DNA of 64,000 nucleotides from Tropicimonas isoalkanivorans (GTDB lineage: Bacteria; Pseudomonadota; Alphaproteobacteria; Rhodobacterales; Rhodobacteraceae). Positions 44,071-52,362 of this stretch are shown here, piece after piece. The notes beneath the pieces were generated by a model. That model was not told the DNA's origin. It was given only the letters and a program-made list of their open reading frames with translations, and searched no databases. Within the stretch, counting starts at the first letter, position 1, and every line of letters begins with the position of its first letter. The stretch lies in NCBI RefSeq assembly GCF_900112335.1, contig NZ_FOLG01000010.1, forward strand, positions 62,001 to 126,000, written 5' to 3'. A program made the translations under genes and the position numbers.

Positions 44071-44728
44071 ATCATCCAAGAAAACCTAACGGTAGAGAAG
44101 GTTTCGACGAGCGAAGCTTGGCGCTACCACGCGTGAATGTCCGGTTCTCGCCGCCTTGCCGGAAGCAGGGTCAGTACGGCAGGGACCACTGCGCTTACGG
44201 CGAAAGACCGCAAGGTTGGCGTAACCGACACGAAGGCGATGCTAGACTGGGTTCGGCTAGGAATATCTGCAAGGTGGAGTGTCGCTCATTCCGGTCAACA
44301 GCAGTATGGACTCTTTATGTTTTATAAACATAAAGAGCATTTGGATATCGATCTGCCACATCGATGTTCATGATGCACATCCCACCCGGTGCACGCGCAC
44401 GCGCTTACAGACCTCGCCCTCAGGGCCCCCAAAAAATCGCCATTTTCCATAGGGCCTGCATATGCAGTTCTTATGCAATTCCACCGCAAGCATGCTCCAC
44501 TCGCGAAGTTCCGATGGATTGAAAACCCTTGTGTCGGTGGTTCGATTCCGCCCCCGGGCACCATTTCCGCCTAATCAAACCCGATACCTGGACCGTTTGA
44601 AACGGGTTGTCTGCGTCTGACCTTTGGACCATGTGAGGGATCTTGGCGGGCCTGGCTTGGGCTTGCGCGCGTCGTGGTATTTCTTTGCCGCTGAAGTCGC
44701 TCTCGGCAGATTTGGTGAATAACCCAAC
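44071..44728. other. Island end with no supported gene
   Basis: 658 bp. No protein family recognised in any frame. Composition at 44290-44370 is AT-richer than the surroundings, with an inverted-repeat-like TTTATGTTTATAAACATAAA (near 44316-44335). The tRNA-Phe 3' repeat is at 44515-44563. I could not find an integrase remnant. Confidence 0.5.
44515..44563 (+). repeat. Near-perfect copy of the tRNA-Phe 3' half (att-like direct repeat)
   Basis: 49 nt matching 47/49 positions of tRNA-Phe 37841-37889, from the anticodon stem to CCA, in direct orientation 6.7 kb away. Upstream of 44515 the similarity stops completely. This is what the distal attachment site of a tRNA-integrating element looks like; the intact tRNA would be the proximal site. 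Confidence 0.88.
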
Positions 44729-45598
44729 CTATAGATCCACAAATTTACTCTCGATTGCGTCCACATGCGGCTTGCCGACAAGGCGCTGGCGTTCCTCGAA
44801 TGGGACGACGAGTCCTGAGTCTTCCGTCAATTTCCCGGATGACATCAACGCGGAGAGTGCGGTTTTCATTCCCAGCATGGCCCCCTGCAACGCCGCGTTG
44901 GCGTAAAGCGCGATGCCGACGCCTGCACGTGCCAGTTCGGCTTGCTCCATCGGGGGCGTCTTGCCGCCAATAACGATATTGACCACTTGGGGGACCTCGA
45001 GTTCAGTTGCGATACGCGAGATGTCCTCGATCCGGCGTGGGGCTTCGACAAAGGTCATGTCGGCTCCTGCGGAAATGTAGCGGCGCGCCCGGTCGAGTGC
45101 GGCGTCGAGCCCTTCAGTGGCGTATGCATCCGTTCGGCCGATGATCAGGAAGTCGGGATCGTGCCGCGCGTCGGCGGCGGCGGCAATCTTGCGCGCCATC
45201 TCGTCAACCCCGACCACCGATTTCCCGTCGAAATGGCCGCAACGCTTCGGGAACACCTGATCCTCCAGCTGTACGGCGTTGGCGCCAGCACGTTCCAATG
45301 TACGGATCGTATGCCATGTGTTGACTTCGTTGCCGAAGCCGGTGTCGCCGTCAACGATCAGGGGCAACTTGGTCACGTTGCGGATGGCAGCGACGTGGTC
45401 GGCAAGTTGGGTCAGGCTGAGAAAGGCGACATCGGGCAGGCCCAGATAGGCGTTAGAAACGCCGGCGCCGGTGACGTAGAGCGCCTCGAAGCCCGCGTCC
45501 TCGGCAATTCGCGCGGCCAGCGCATTCATCACGCCCGGCACCAGAACGGCCCGGCGGTCGTTGATGATGCGGCGCAAGATGGGTCCCGCGGTGGTCAT
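44729..45598 (-). CDS. Isocitrate lyase / PEP mutase family protein (2,3-dimethylmalate- or methylisocitrate-lyase-like)
   Basis: 289 aa, TIM-barrel Mg2+ enzyme. VPGVMNALAARIAEDAGFEA near 20-38 and VTGAGVSNAYLGLPD near 43 are family-typical. The metal Asp are in IVDGDTGFGNEVNT near 85, and the catalytic loop is EDQVFPKRCGHFDGKSVV near 117-134, where KRCGH matches the lyase members (mutases differ). Substrates in the family include 2-methylisocitrate, 2,3-dimethylmalate and oxaloacetate. ATG at 45598 aligns with relatives. It is divergent from a TctCBA transporter with a PrpF-family gene beyond it, which favours a branched di- or tricarboxylate pathway yielding pyruvate plus propionate, or a similar split. 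Confidence 0.85.
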   Translation of the reverse strand: MTTAGPILRRIINDRRAVLVPGVMNALAARIAEDAGFEALYVTGAGVSNAYLGLPDVAFLSLTQLADHVAAIRNVTKLPLIVDGDTGFGNEVNTWHTIRTLERAGANAVQLEDQVFPKRCGHFDGKSVVGVDEMARKIAAAADARHDPDFLIIGRTDAYATEGLDAALDRARRYISAGADMTFVEAPRRIEDISRIATELEVPQVVNIVIGGKTPPMEQAELARAGVGIALYANAALQGAMLGMKTALSALMSSGKLTEDSGLVVPFEERQRLVGKPHVDAIESKFVDL

Positions 45599-45834
45599 GT
45601 GTTCGGTCCTTCCCGTCAGGCAGGTGCCAGCGCGGCCCCGCGATATCGAAATCCGTTCCGAGTAGTACCGAAAGACCGGGCCGCGATCCAATGGGACGAT
45701 GGCATATTGATTCAGCGCGACGCGTCGTCTGGAGGTCGCGACACGATTCCCATGCGGGAAAAGTGTGCTAGTCCTTAAGTACCGGGTTGGAACCGGACGG
45801 AAAAGAAACGCAATATCCTAGGGAGGAACATCCA

Positions 45835-46806
45835 TTGCTATTGACTCGTCTTAGCGCCGCGGCCGTCGTCGCGGCCGGCCTCGCGCTCCCCGCCTTTGCC
45901 CAGAGCATGATCGACAAGCCCGAATGCATCGCGCCGGCCAACCCCGGCGGCGGCTTCGACCTTACCTGCCGGATCGCCCAGACCGGCCTTCAACCCCATA
46001 TGTCCGAGCCGGTGCAGGTGACTTTCATGCCCGGCGGAATCGGCGCGGTGGCCTTCAATCTTTTCAATACCACCCGCACCGATGACGGCTCAGCCATCGT
46101 CGCCTTCTCGACGGGGTCCCTCTTGAATATCGTCACTGGCAAGTACGGCGAATTCACCGAGAAGGACGTACGCTGGCTTGCCACCGCAGGGGCCGACTTC
46201 GGCGCCGTCGTGGTGCGGGCCGACAGCAAGTACGAGAGCCTCTCACAGCTGATGGACGACTTCGCGGCCGATCCCGGAAGTGTCGTCCTGGGGGCTGGCG
46301 GCTCGGTTGGTTCGCAGGACTGGATGAAGGGCGCTCTGTTGTTGAAGGCGGCCGGCGCGTCGCCGATGGACATGCGCTACGTTGCCTTCGACGGCGGCGG
46401 CGATGCCATCGCAGCACTGCTCGGCGGATCGATCGAGATCTACACCGGCGACGTCGGCGAGATGGTTCCGCATCTCGAATCCGGCCAGATGCGAATCCTG
46501 GCTGTGCTGTCACCGGAGCGACTCGACGAACCTTTCGCCGAATTCCCGACCGCCAAGGAGGCGGGCTACGACGTCGAGTGGACCATTCTGCGCGGCTTCT
46601 ACATGGGCGGCGACGTCTCTGATGAGGACTACCAGAATTGGGTGGACGCCTTCCAGGCGGCCTATGCGACCGAGGAGTTTGCCGCCGTTCAGAAAGAGAA
46701 AGGACTGCTGCCGCTCAATATGGCCGGCGAGGAGTTGCAGGCCTCTATCGAACAGCGGGTCCAGAACCTGCGCGACATCGCGAAGGAAGCTGGCCTGATC
46801 CAGTGA
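45835..46806 (+). CDS. tctC: Tripartite tricarboxylate transporter binding protein (TctC/Bug family)
   Basis: 323 aa. TTG start at 45835 is selected because a perfect GGGAGG lies 8 nt upstream and the signal peptide (LLTRLSAAAVVAAGLALPAF, cleavage near AFAQ) follows immediately. Mature protein: CIAPANPGGGFDLTCRIAQT is the Bug-family ligand loop (P.NPGGG.D) binding a carboxylate through backbone contacts. Later blocks include FMPGGIGAVAFNLF, IVVAFSTGSLLNI-like and GYDVEWTILRGFYM. It feeds TctA/TctB downstream. Ligand is probably a di- or tricarboxylate; the adjacent lyase and PrpF genes point to a methylated one. Confidence 0.9.
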   Translation: MLLTRLSAAAVVAAGLALPAFAQSMIDKPECIAPANPGGGFDLTCRIAQTGLQPHMSEPVQVTFMPGGIGAVAFNLFNTTRTDDGSAIVAFSTGSLLNIVTGKYGEFTEKDVRWLATAGADFGAVVVRADSKYESLSQLMDDFAADPGSVVLGAGGSVGSQDWMKGALLLKAAGASPMDMRYVAFDGGGDAIAALLGGSIEIYTGDVGEMVPHLESGQMRILAVLSPERLDEPFAEFPTAKEAGYDVEWTILRGFYMGGDVSDEDYQNWVDAFQAAYATEEFAAVQKEKGLLPLNMAGEELQASIEQRVQNLRDIAKEAGLIQ

Positions 46807-46823
46807 CCTGATGCCTTTGGGGC

Positions 46824-46850
46824 CCGGCCTGCGCCGCTCGCGCGGGCCGG
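46824..46850 (+). terminator. Hairpin between tctC and tctB
   Basis: An 11-bp stem with one G-T wobble (46824-46834 with 46840-46850, 5-nt loop) 18 nt after the tctC stop. As in the other importer operons of this window, it likely protects or attenuates so that the binding protein is made in excess. Confidence 0.55.
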
Positions 46851-46890
46851 TTACCCACTTTGGGAATTCTGATGTCTAGGGGGAGCTAAC

Positions 46891-47379
46891 ATGGCAGACC
46901 GCATCTTTGCCGGGGCGATGCTGATCGTGACGCTGGCCTATTCGGTCATCGCCTTCACCGCGATCAGCGCGCCATTCCAATACGATCCGCTCGGCCCCGA
47001 GAGTTGGCCGCGCATTCTCTCCATCGTGGCGATCATCTGCTTGCTGATCATCCTGTGGAAACCGGACACCGATGAGATCGGCGTCGCCGGGCAGACCTGG
47101 TTTCGGCTGGCCGCCACGGTTGTCCTGCTCCTGGCCTATGGGCAGCTCTACGAGCCCCTCGGTTTCATCCTCTCGACCATCCTCTTCGGTACGATCCTGT
47201 CTGCGATGCTGGGCGCTGGCATTCTGCGTGCGGTGATCTTCGGGATCGCGGCGGGCATTGGGGGATACCTGCTCTGCGCGGTGCTACTCGACCTGAACCT
47301 GCCACAGGGCGATATCATCGAGGCCCTGTTCGAAAATGCACCTGCCGAGCAGCCTGCCAATGCGGAAGGAGCCTCCTGA
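46891..47379 (+). CDS. tctB: Tripartite tricarboxylate transporter small permease (TctB)
   Basis: 162 aa with four predicted membrane helices (IFAGAMLIVTLAYSVIAFTA, ILSIVAIICLLIILW, LAATVVLLLAYGQLYEPLGF, ILSTILFGTILSAML/IFGIAAGIGGYLLCAV). Typical TctB motif FQYDPLGPESWPRILSI near 30-46. Overlaps tctA by 1 nt. Works with TctA in sodium- or proton-coupled uptake. Confidence 0.92.
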   Translation: MADRIFAGAMLIVTLAYSVIAFTAISAPFQYDPLGPESWPRILSIVAIICLLIILWKPDTDEIGVAGQTWFRLAATVVLLLAYGQLYEPLGFILSTILFGTILSAMLGAGILRAVIFGIAAGIGGYLLCAVLLDLNLPQGDIIEALFENAPAEQPANAEGAS

Positions 47380-48887
47380 TGGAAACCGTTCTAAGCGGCC
47401 TCGCGACTGGCTTTGGCGTCGCGCTCGACCCGTTCAATCTTTTTCTGGTGCTGGTCGGTTGCGTCGCCGGTACGCTGATCGGCGCGCTGCCGGGGCTCGG
47501 GCCGATCAACGGCGTCGCGATCCTGTTGCCGATCGCCTACAGCCTTGGCTTCAGTCCGGAATCGGCGCTGATCCTGCTCGCGGGCATATACTACGGCGCC
47601 GAGTACGGCGGGCGGATCTCCTCGATCCTGCTTAACGTTCCGGGTGACGCCGGCGCAGTGATGACCACGCTCGACGGCAACCCGATGGCGCGGGCGGGAA
47701 ATGCCGGAAAGGCGCTCTCGCTCTCGGCAATTGCCTCCTTTGTCGGCGGCACATTCGCGGTGATCCTGCTGTCGCTCTTCGCGCCGGTCCTCTCGGCCTT
47801 CGCGGTCACCTTCTCGCCGGCCGATTATGTGGCACTGATGGTCTTCGCCTTTGCCTCGCTGGCCTCGCTGGTGGGCAAGAGTACGGTCAAGACTCTGCTC
47901 GGCGCCCTGATCGGACTGATGCTTGCGACCATCGGCATCGACGCCAACACGGGCATCCCGCGCTACACGTTTGGCATTCCCGACATCCTGGCCGGCATCG
48001 ACTTCCTGATCGTCGTGGTCGGCCTCTTCGGCATGGCTGAGCTGTTGACGTTGGTCGAGCAGCAGGTCTCCGGCAGGCTGAAATCGTTACCGGTGGACAA
48101 GAGCTTCGTGAACTGGGCCGATCTTGCCAAGACCAAGTGGACCATCGTTCGCTGCTCGGTCATCGGCTTCTTCATCGGCATCCTGCCGGGCACCGGCGCC
48201 TCCGTTGCCTCGGCGGTTGCCTACGGCACCGAGAAAAGGATCTCAGACAACGACGGCACTTTCGGCACAGGCGACGTTCGCGGCCTCGCTGCGCCGGAAG
48301 CGGCCAACAACGCCGCCGCCGGCGGTGCAATGGTGCCAATGCTGACGCTCGGCATCCCCGGTTCGGGCACCACGGCGATCCTGCTCGGTGCACTGCTGAT
48401 GTTCAATATCCAGCCGGGTCCGATGATGTTCAGCCAGCGGCCGGAAGTCGCTTGGGGCCTCATCGCCTCGATGTACATCGGCAACGTGGCGCTTCTGGTT
48501 ATCAACCTGCCGCTGGTTGGGATCTTCGCACGGATGCTGACCATCCCGCAGCAATACCTGACGCCGATGATCGCGATCCTGGCCTTCATCGGGATCTACA
48601 CCATTGTCGGCAACCCGTTCGACCTCATGATGATCACCGGTCTCGGCGTCTTCGGCTGGTTCCTGCGCAAGCTCGACTTCTCGCTGGCGCCGGTGATCCT
48701 TGGCTTCGTGCTGGGGGCGCTCTTCGAGAACAACCTGCGCCGGGCGCTGTCGATCTCCGGTGGAGACTGGTGGATCCTGGTCGGCAACTACAAGAGCGTC
48801 CTCCTCTATGTCCTGGCGATCCTCGTGGTGGCCCTGCCGATCTATCTCGGCCGTCGCGCCCGGCGGATGGAAGGCGACGCGGTCTAG
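47379..48887 (+). CDS. tctA: Tripartite tricarboxylate transporter large permease (TctA)
   Basis: 502 aa, about 11-12 membrane helices. Hallmarks: GTLIGALPGLGPINGVAILLP near 30-50 (the first re-entrant G/P loop), YGAEYGGRISSILLNVPGDA near 70-90, GALIGLMLATIGIDANTG near 175-190, IGFFIGILPGTGASVASAVA near 265 and AAPEAANNAAAGGAMVPMLT near 310 (the EAANNA motif of TctA). It completes the transporter begun by tctC and tctB. Convergent with the PrpF-family gene. Confidence 0.95.
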   Translation: METVLSGLATGFGVALDPFNLFLVLVGCVAGTLIGALPGLGPINGVAILLPIAYSLGFSPESALILLAGIYYGAEYGGRISSILLNVPGDAGAVMTTLDGNPMARAGNAGKALSLSAIASFVGGTFAVILLSLFAPVLSAFAVTFSPADYVALMVFAFASLASLVGKSTVKTLLGALIGLMLATIGIDANTGIPRYTFGIPDILAGIDFLIVVVGLFGMAELLTLVEQQVSGRLKSLPVDKSFVNWADLAKTKWTIVRCSVIGFFIGILPGTGASVASAVAYGTEKRISDNDGTFGTGDVRGLAAPEAANNAAAGGAMVPMLTLGIPGSGTTAILLGALLMFNIQPGPMMFSQRPEVAWGLIASMYIGNVALLVINLPLVGIFARMLTIPQQYLTPMIAILAFIGIYTIVGNPFDLMMITGLGVFGWFLRKLDFSLAPVILGFVLGALFENNLRRALSISGGDWWILVGNYKSVLLYVLAILVVALPIYLGRRARRMEGDAV

Positions 48888-48935
48888 GCCGAGGACGCCG
48901 GCCGTCCGTGACGAATTGGTGGGGCGCGACTGCGA

Positions 48936-50096
48936 TCAGGTCGCGCCCTCCAGAAAAGCAGCCGGAACAAGAACGGCACCTTCCATCAGCCTGCGCTGCG
49001 TCCGGTAGGTGGTGGCCCAAACGGCCTCCCAGCCGTCGCGATGCCGGCGTATCTCGGCCTCGGCTGGCACCAGGCCCGACGGGGTGCCGACCAGCGTTGT
49101 CTCCGCGGACATGGCCAGCTCGCTCACAATGGTCCCTGGTATGTTGGCGGCCACGGCGACGCACATCGCCCCCGACAGCATGATCGCGCGGTGAATGTTG
49201 CCCATAGATACGGAACGGGTGGCGACATGGTAGTCGGCCGCGCCGTACCGCCGTCCGTCAAGCGCGGCGAAATCGGCCGGTGGGGCGACCATCACAAGCC
49301 TCGGAACGGAGAGCATCGCTTCGCCCGGCGTCCCTGACAGGCCCATTGCCACCGAAGCCGCGCGCCGGACCCGGTCTAACCGGTCCATCAGGTCGGTGTC
49401 CCTTTCGAGTTCCTCAGGGCCCTCGGTCGCGGATCTGGCGAAATCGGCAGCGCGGACGAAGACGACCGGGTTGGAAACGTCCACCATCGACACCTCGAAC
49501 CGGCCCGTATCCGCAACTTCGAGCATGTCGCGTGGCTGGCCCGTCGGCAATAGCGCACCAGAGGCGCCACCGCCCGGATCAGCATAGTCCAGCCTGATCC
49601 GGGCGCCGGTTCCCGCGACGCCCGGGATCTCGAAGTCCCCCGCCTCAACGGCGCGCCCATGCTTTACCGGGAAACGCGCGGTGAAGTGCTTTCCGGTGTT
49701 GGTGTTGAAGACCCGAACCGTGGCGATCCCGTCGCTGACCTGCACCATGCCCTCATCGACGGCGAAGGGCCCGACCGCGGACGACATGTTCCCGCACATG
49801 GTCCCGTAGTCGACGATGGGCTCCTTCACAGCCACCTGGACGAAGGTGTAGTCCACATCTGCATCGTCGCGCGCCGAGGGCTCCACGATGACCGCTTTCG
49901 ACAGCGACGAGATGCCAGCCCCCATGCCATCCAGTTGCCGCCCGTAAGGGTCCGGCGAACCGAGGACGTGGAGGAAGATGCGGTCCCGCGCCGAGCGGTC
50001 CATCGGCAGGTCACTGCCACGAAACATGACCGCTCTCGAGGTACCACCCCGACAAAAGACGGCATGTATGCGTCCTTGCCCCCCAATAACTCGCAC
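48936..50096 (-). CDS. PrpF-family isomerase (methylaconitate / methylitaconate isomerase-like)
   Basis: 386 aa, diaminopimelate-epimerase-like fold. Conserved blocks: AVFCRGGTSRAVMFRGSDLP near 12-32, SSLSKAVIVEPS near 65-76 (Lys of the active site) and IVDYGTMCGNMSSAVGPFAV near 93-112, whose Cys-Gly-Asn is the catalytic Cys region of PrpF and methylitaconate isomerases. GTG start at 50096 is supported by GGGAGG 6 nt upstream. These enzymes shift a double bond in a branched unsaturated carboxylate. It lies convergent with tctA and 3.3 kb from the PEPM-family lyase, which in nicotinate-fermenting clostridia is the same pair (methylitaconate isomerase and dimethylmalate lyase). Substrate unproven. 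Confidence 0.87.
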   Translation of the reverse strand: MRVIGGQGRIHAVFCRGGTSRAVMFRGSDLPMDRSARDRIFLHVLGSPDPYGRQLDGMGAGISSLSKAVIVEPSARDDADVDYTFVQVAVKEPIVDYGTMCGNMSSAVGPFAVDEGMVQVSDGIATVRVFNTNTGKHFTARFPVKHGRAVEAGDFEIPGVAGTGARIRLDYADPGGGASGALLPTGQPRDMLEVADTGRFEVSMVDVSNPVVFVRAADFARSATEGPEELERDTDLMDRLDRVRRAASVAMGLSGTPGEAMLSVPRLVMVAPPADFAALDGRRYGAADYHVATRSVSMGNIHRAIMLSGAMCVAVAANIPGTIVSELAMSAETTLVGTPSGLVPAEAEIRRHRDGWEAVWATTYRTQRRLMEGAVLVPAAFLEGAT

Positions 50097-50395
50097 GGCT
50101 TGCCTCCCGTCCTACGACAATCGCGGCTAACGTGGCCTCGGCCCCGCAATACCGCAAGGCCTCGTAACGAAAACGCCAAAGATCCTGCTGGCCTAACGGT
50201 GCCACATTCAGACACCGCCGCATGTTTCCTTGGATTCATGTCTCGTCGACGTCGGCATTCCTTATTGAATAGATGACTGTTGGGTGCGAAGGGCCGACCG
50301 TGGCGGCCGGTCAGAGGTCTTGCCGCGCAATCCGCACATTGCAGTGGCAACTGTCCCTCCCCTCCCGGGCATCTGGATAAAGGAGGCCAAGCCAG
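50097..50395. other. Intergenic region upstream of the PrpF gene
   Basis: 299 bp between the PrpF-family gene and the end of the LacI gene. No gene seen. It should contain the PrpF promoter. No clear terminator for the rbs operon is visible. Confidence 0.4.
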
Positions 50396-51382
50396 TCATC
50401 TCGACGTCACCGTCGACCCGCGGACAATCAGACTGCCCTTCAACTTGACGTCTTGCGCTTCTATCGACACATCCATGATCGGGGCAATGACCGCCTTGGC
50501 GAGCGCGTTGACCGGCTGCCGGATCGTGGTCAACCGCGGAAAGGCAAGCGCCGACACATCGATGTCGTCGAAGCCGGCCACGGCGAGGTCCATCGGCACG
50601 CTTAATCCACGGTCCCGGGCTGCCCGCATGACACCGATTGCGATCTGATCGCTTGCCGCTGCCACGGCTGTAGGCCTTGTCTCTGACGGTCTCGACAGAA
50701 TGTCGTGCCCGATCTTTTCACCGGATTCAAAGTTGAAACGGCTATCATGTACCTCCAACTCGACGGGATCGTTCCTCGTTGTCAGGTCTCTGATCCGGTG
50801 AACGAAACCATCTCGACGCACTCTGCCCACCTCCGTGTTGGGGGGGCCTGAGATATAGCAAATTCGCCGATGACCGAGAGAGTGGAGATGCTCTGCGATC
50901 TGGACCGATCCCTCCCAATTGTCGACGCAAACCAACGGTCGGTCCTGGAAGCGGCGGTCGATCGACAGAATGGGCACCTCGCTGCCGATTGTGGCATCCG
51001 TAGAGTCCGATGATGCCACAACGATCAGCCCCCTTGGCGTGCGATCCAGCAGTGCCGTTATCTGCCGGGTTTCGGTCTCCGGGTCGTCGTGTGTGTTTGC
51101 CAGCATGACGAACTGGCCATGCGATGCCGCTTCGGTTTCGATGGCTTTTGCAAGTTGCGCGAAGAAGGGGTTGGTAATGTCGGGAATGACGAGGCCAATG
51201 ACGTCCACGCGATTTGTTCGCAGGGCACGGGCGGATTGGTTCGGCTTATAGTCGAGTTCCTCGATGGCAGCCTGGACACGCTCTCTCAGGTGAGTTTTGA
51301 CGGCCTTTGTTCCGGCCAGCACGCGCGACACTGTTCCGACCGATACTTCGGCACGCTTCGCCACATCGCGTATGGTCGCCAT
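50396..51382 (-). CDS. LacI-family transcriptional regulator
   Basis: 328 aa. HTH at residues 1-55: MATIRDVAKRAEVSVGTVSR, then VRERVQAAIEELDYKPNQSARAL-like, with the hinge. The periplasmic-binding-like domain (~60-328) contains VIGLVIPDITNPFFAQLAKA, VPILSIDRRFQDRPLVCVDN, HRRICYISGPPNTEVGRVRR and VAGFDDIDVSALAFPRLTTI. It is last in the rbs-type operon on the same strand, after the degraded ribokinase. It probably binds the 14-bp palindrome ahead of rbsB (56010-56023) and is released by the transported sugar. Confidence 0.92.
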   Translation of the reverse strand: MATIRDVAKRAEVSVGTVSRVLAGTKAVKTHLRERVQAAIEELDYKPNQSARALRTNRVDVIGLVIPDITNPFFAQLAKAIETEAASHGQFVMLANTHDDPETETRQITALLDRTPRGLIVVASSDSTDATIGSEVPILSIDRRFQDRPLVCVDNWEGSVQIAEHLHSLGHRRICYISGPPNTEVGRVRRDGFVHRIRDLTTRNDPVELEVHDSRFNFESGEKIGHDILSRPSETRPTAVAAASDQIAIGVMRAARDRGLSVPMDLAVAGFDDIDVSALAFPRLTTIRQPVNALAKAVIAPIMDVSIEAQDVKLKGSLIVRGSTVTSR

Positions 51383-51451
51383 TCCGAGAACCTCGTATTT
51401 GCAGCGGTCAACAGGGCCATACAGGGAATGGGCCCCGCTGGGTATCGCGCT

Positions 51452-51955
51452 TCATCGTGGTACGCACACACGAACCTCTTCAAAGGTCAAAAATGCGGCC
51501 GGGTCGCCGGTTCGGGGCGTGGAACGCGCGGCGTCTTTCATTGCGAACGCAAGTGAGACCGTCGACCGAGAGATGTTCGACGTCTCGGCGGCAATCGCGC
51601 CATAGAAGAAATCCTTAGCCGCAACGGTTTCGACGGACCTGACCGCTATTGCCGGCAGGTACACGCTGGTCACGTCACTTGCGCATGGCATACCGGTTGA
51701 CCCAAGTGTCACGCTATCAGCACCACCATATCGCTCCTCAACGTCCGGCGCAGCATTTTCGCGGTCGTTGGCTGGCTCGTCCTCTGGTAGCACCTCCGCT
51801 TTTGCAGCATTCGGCTTGAGAAAATCAGCAGCCGTAAAACGGTTTTCCGACGAGGGATCGGATGGCGCCGGTGCCGGATCCATGACGCGGGGCCGGCGAT
51901 CCAAGGGTACTGACAGTTCCCCTTGGCCGCCGCCGACCACGGCGACTTCGCTCAA
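51452..51955 (-). pseudogene. Internally deleted, degraded ribokinase (PfkB family)
   Basis: An open frame of 167 codons from TTG at 51955, which overlaps the rbsD stop. It starts like a ribokinase (SEVAVVGGGQGELSVPLDRR) and then jumps directly to the second half: VMDPAPAPSDPSS, FLKPNAAKAEVLPEDEPAND, DSVTLGSTG. About 110-120 residues between are missing, including most of the sugar-binding part. The anion-hole/catalytic motif DTTAAGDAFNGA is corrupted to ETVAAKDFFYGA: one Gly is Lys, and Thr and Asp are altered. A normal ribokinase is ~300 aa. The frame remains open and could be translated, but it should not phosphorylate sugar. The position after rbsD fits rbsK. Confidence 0.78.
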
Positions 51956-52362
51956 AACGCCACTCCGCTGATCAGGATGACGTTGGCATAGGGTGTCACC
52001 TCGCCCGTGCGGATGATAGCCCGAGCCTTGGCGGTACGGGCCTTGAAAGCTTCGTGGCACAGCATTTGAGTGGCAATCGGCTTGCCAGTCATTTCCGTCC
52101 ATGCGTCCATTTCAGACGCAAGGCTCGCGGCCAGGTCCGGACTTGCCTCTTCGGCCCAGACTGCGCCCTCCACGACAAGCTCAAGGCGCAGCGCGGCCAG
52201 CACATCCATAAACCGCGGCAGTCCGGGGACGATGGCAAGATCGATCACTGGAACGCCGTCAGGCATCGGTAGCCCGGCATCCGCAAGGACGATTTCATCC
52301 ATATGCCCCAGGCTTGAGGTCAGGGCGCTGAGATGGCGGTTGAGAAGACCTATGCGTTTCAT
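51952..52362 (-). CDS. rbsD: RbsD/FucU-family sugar mutarotase
   Basis: 136 aa (family ~139). N-terminal LNRHLSALTSSLGHMDEIVLADAGLPMP contains the catalytic His (GHxD) and Asp of pyranase/mutarotase members. The C-terminal RAIIRTGEVTPYANVILISG matches the conserved GE..PYANVIL segment. It interconverts beta-pyranose and furanose forms of the imported sugar, normally ribose, so the kinase can use it. Overlaps rbsC by 4 nt and the ribokinase remnant by 4 nt. Confidence 0.93.
   Translation of the reverse strand: MKRIGLLNRHLSALTSSLGHMDEIVLADAGLPMPDGVPVIDLAIVPGLPRFMDVLAALRLELVVEGAVWAEEASPDLAASLASEMDAWTEMTGKPIATQMLCHEAFKARTAKARAIIRTGEVTPYANVILISGVAF

Noticed and set aside
43416-44075. A 219-codon minus-strand frame over the phosphatase remnant
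   Set aside because: The opposite strand carries the phosphatase homology; this frame shows none.
44322-44564. Minus-strand ORF containing the GGGIEPPTQGFSIH string
   Set aside because: This peptide is what the reverse complement of a tRNA-Phe 3' half encodes; it is a translated tRNA repeat, not a protein. The same applies to the minus-strand ORF over 37657-37896.
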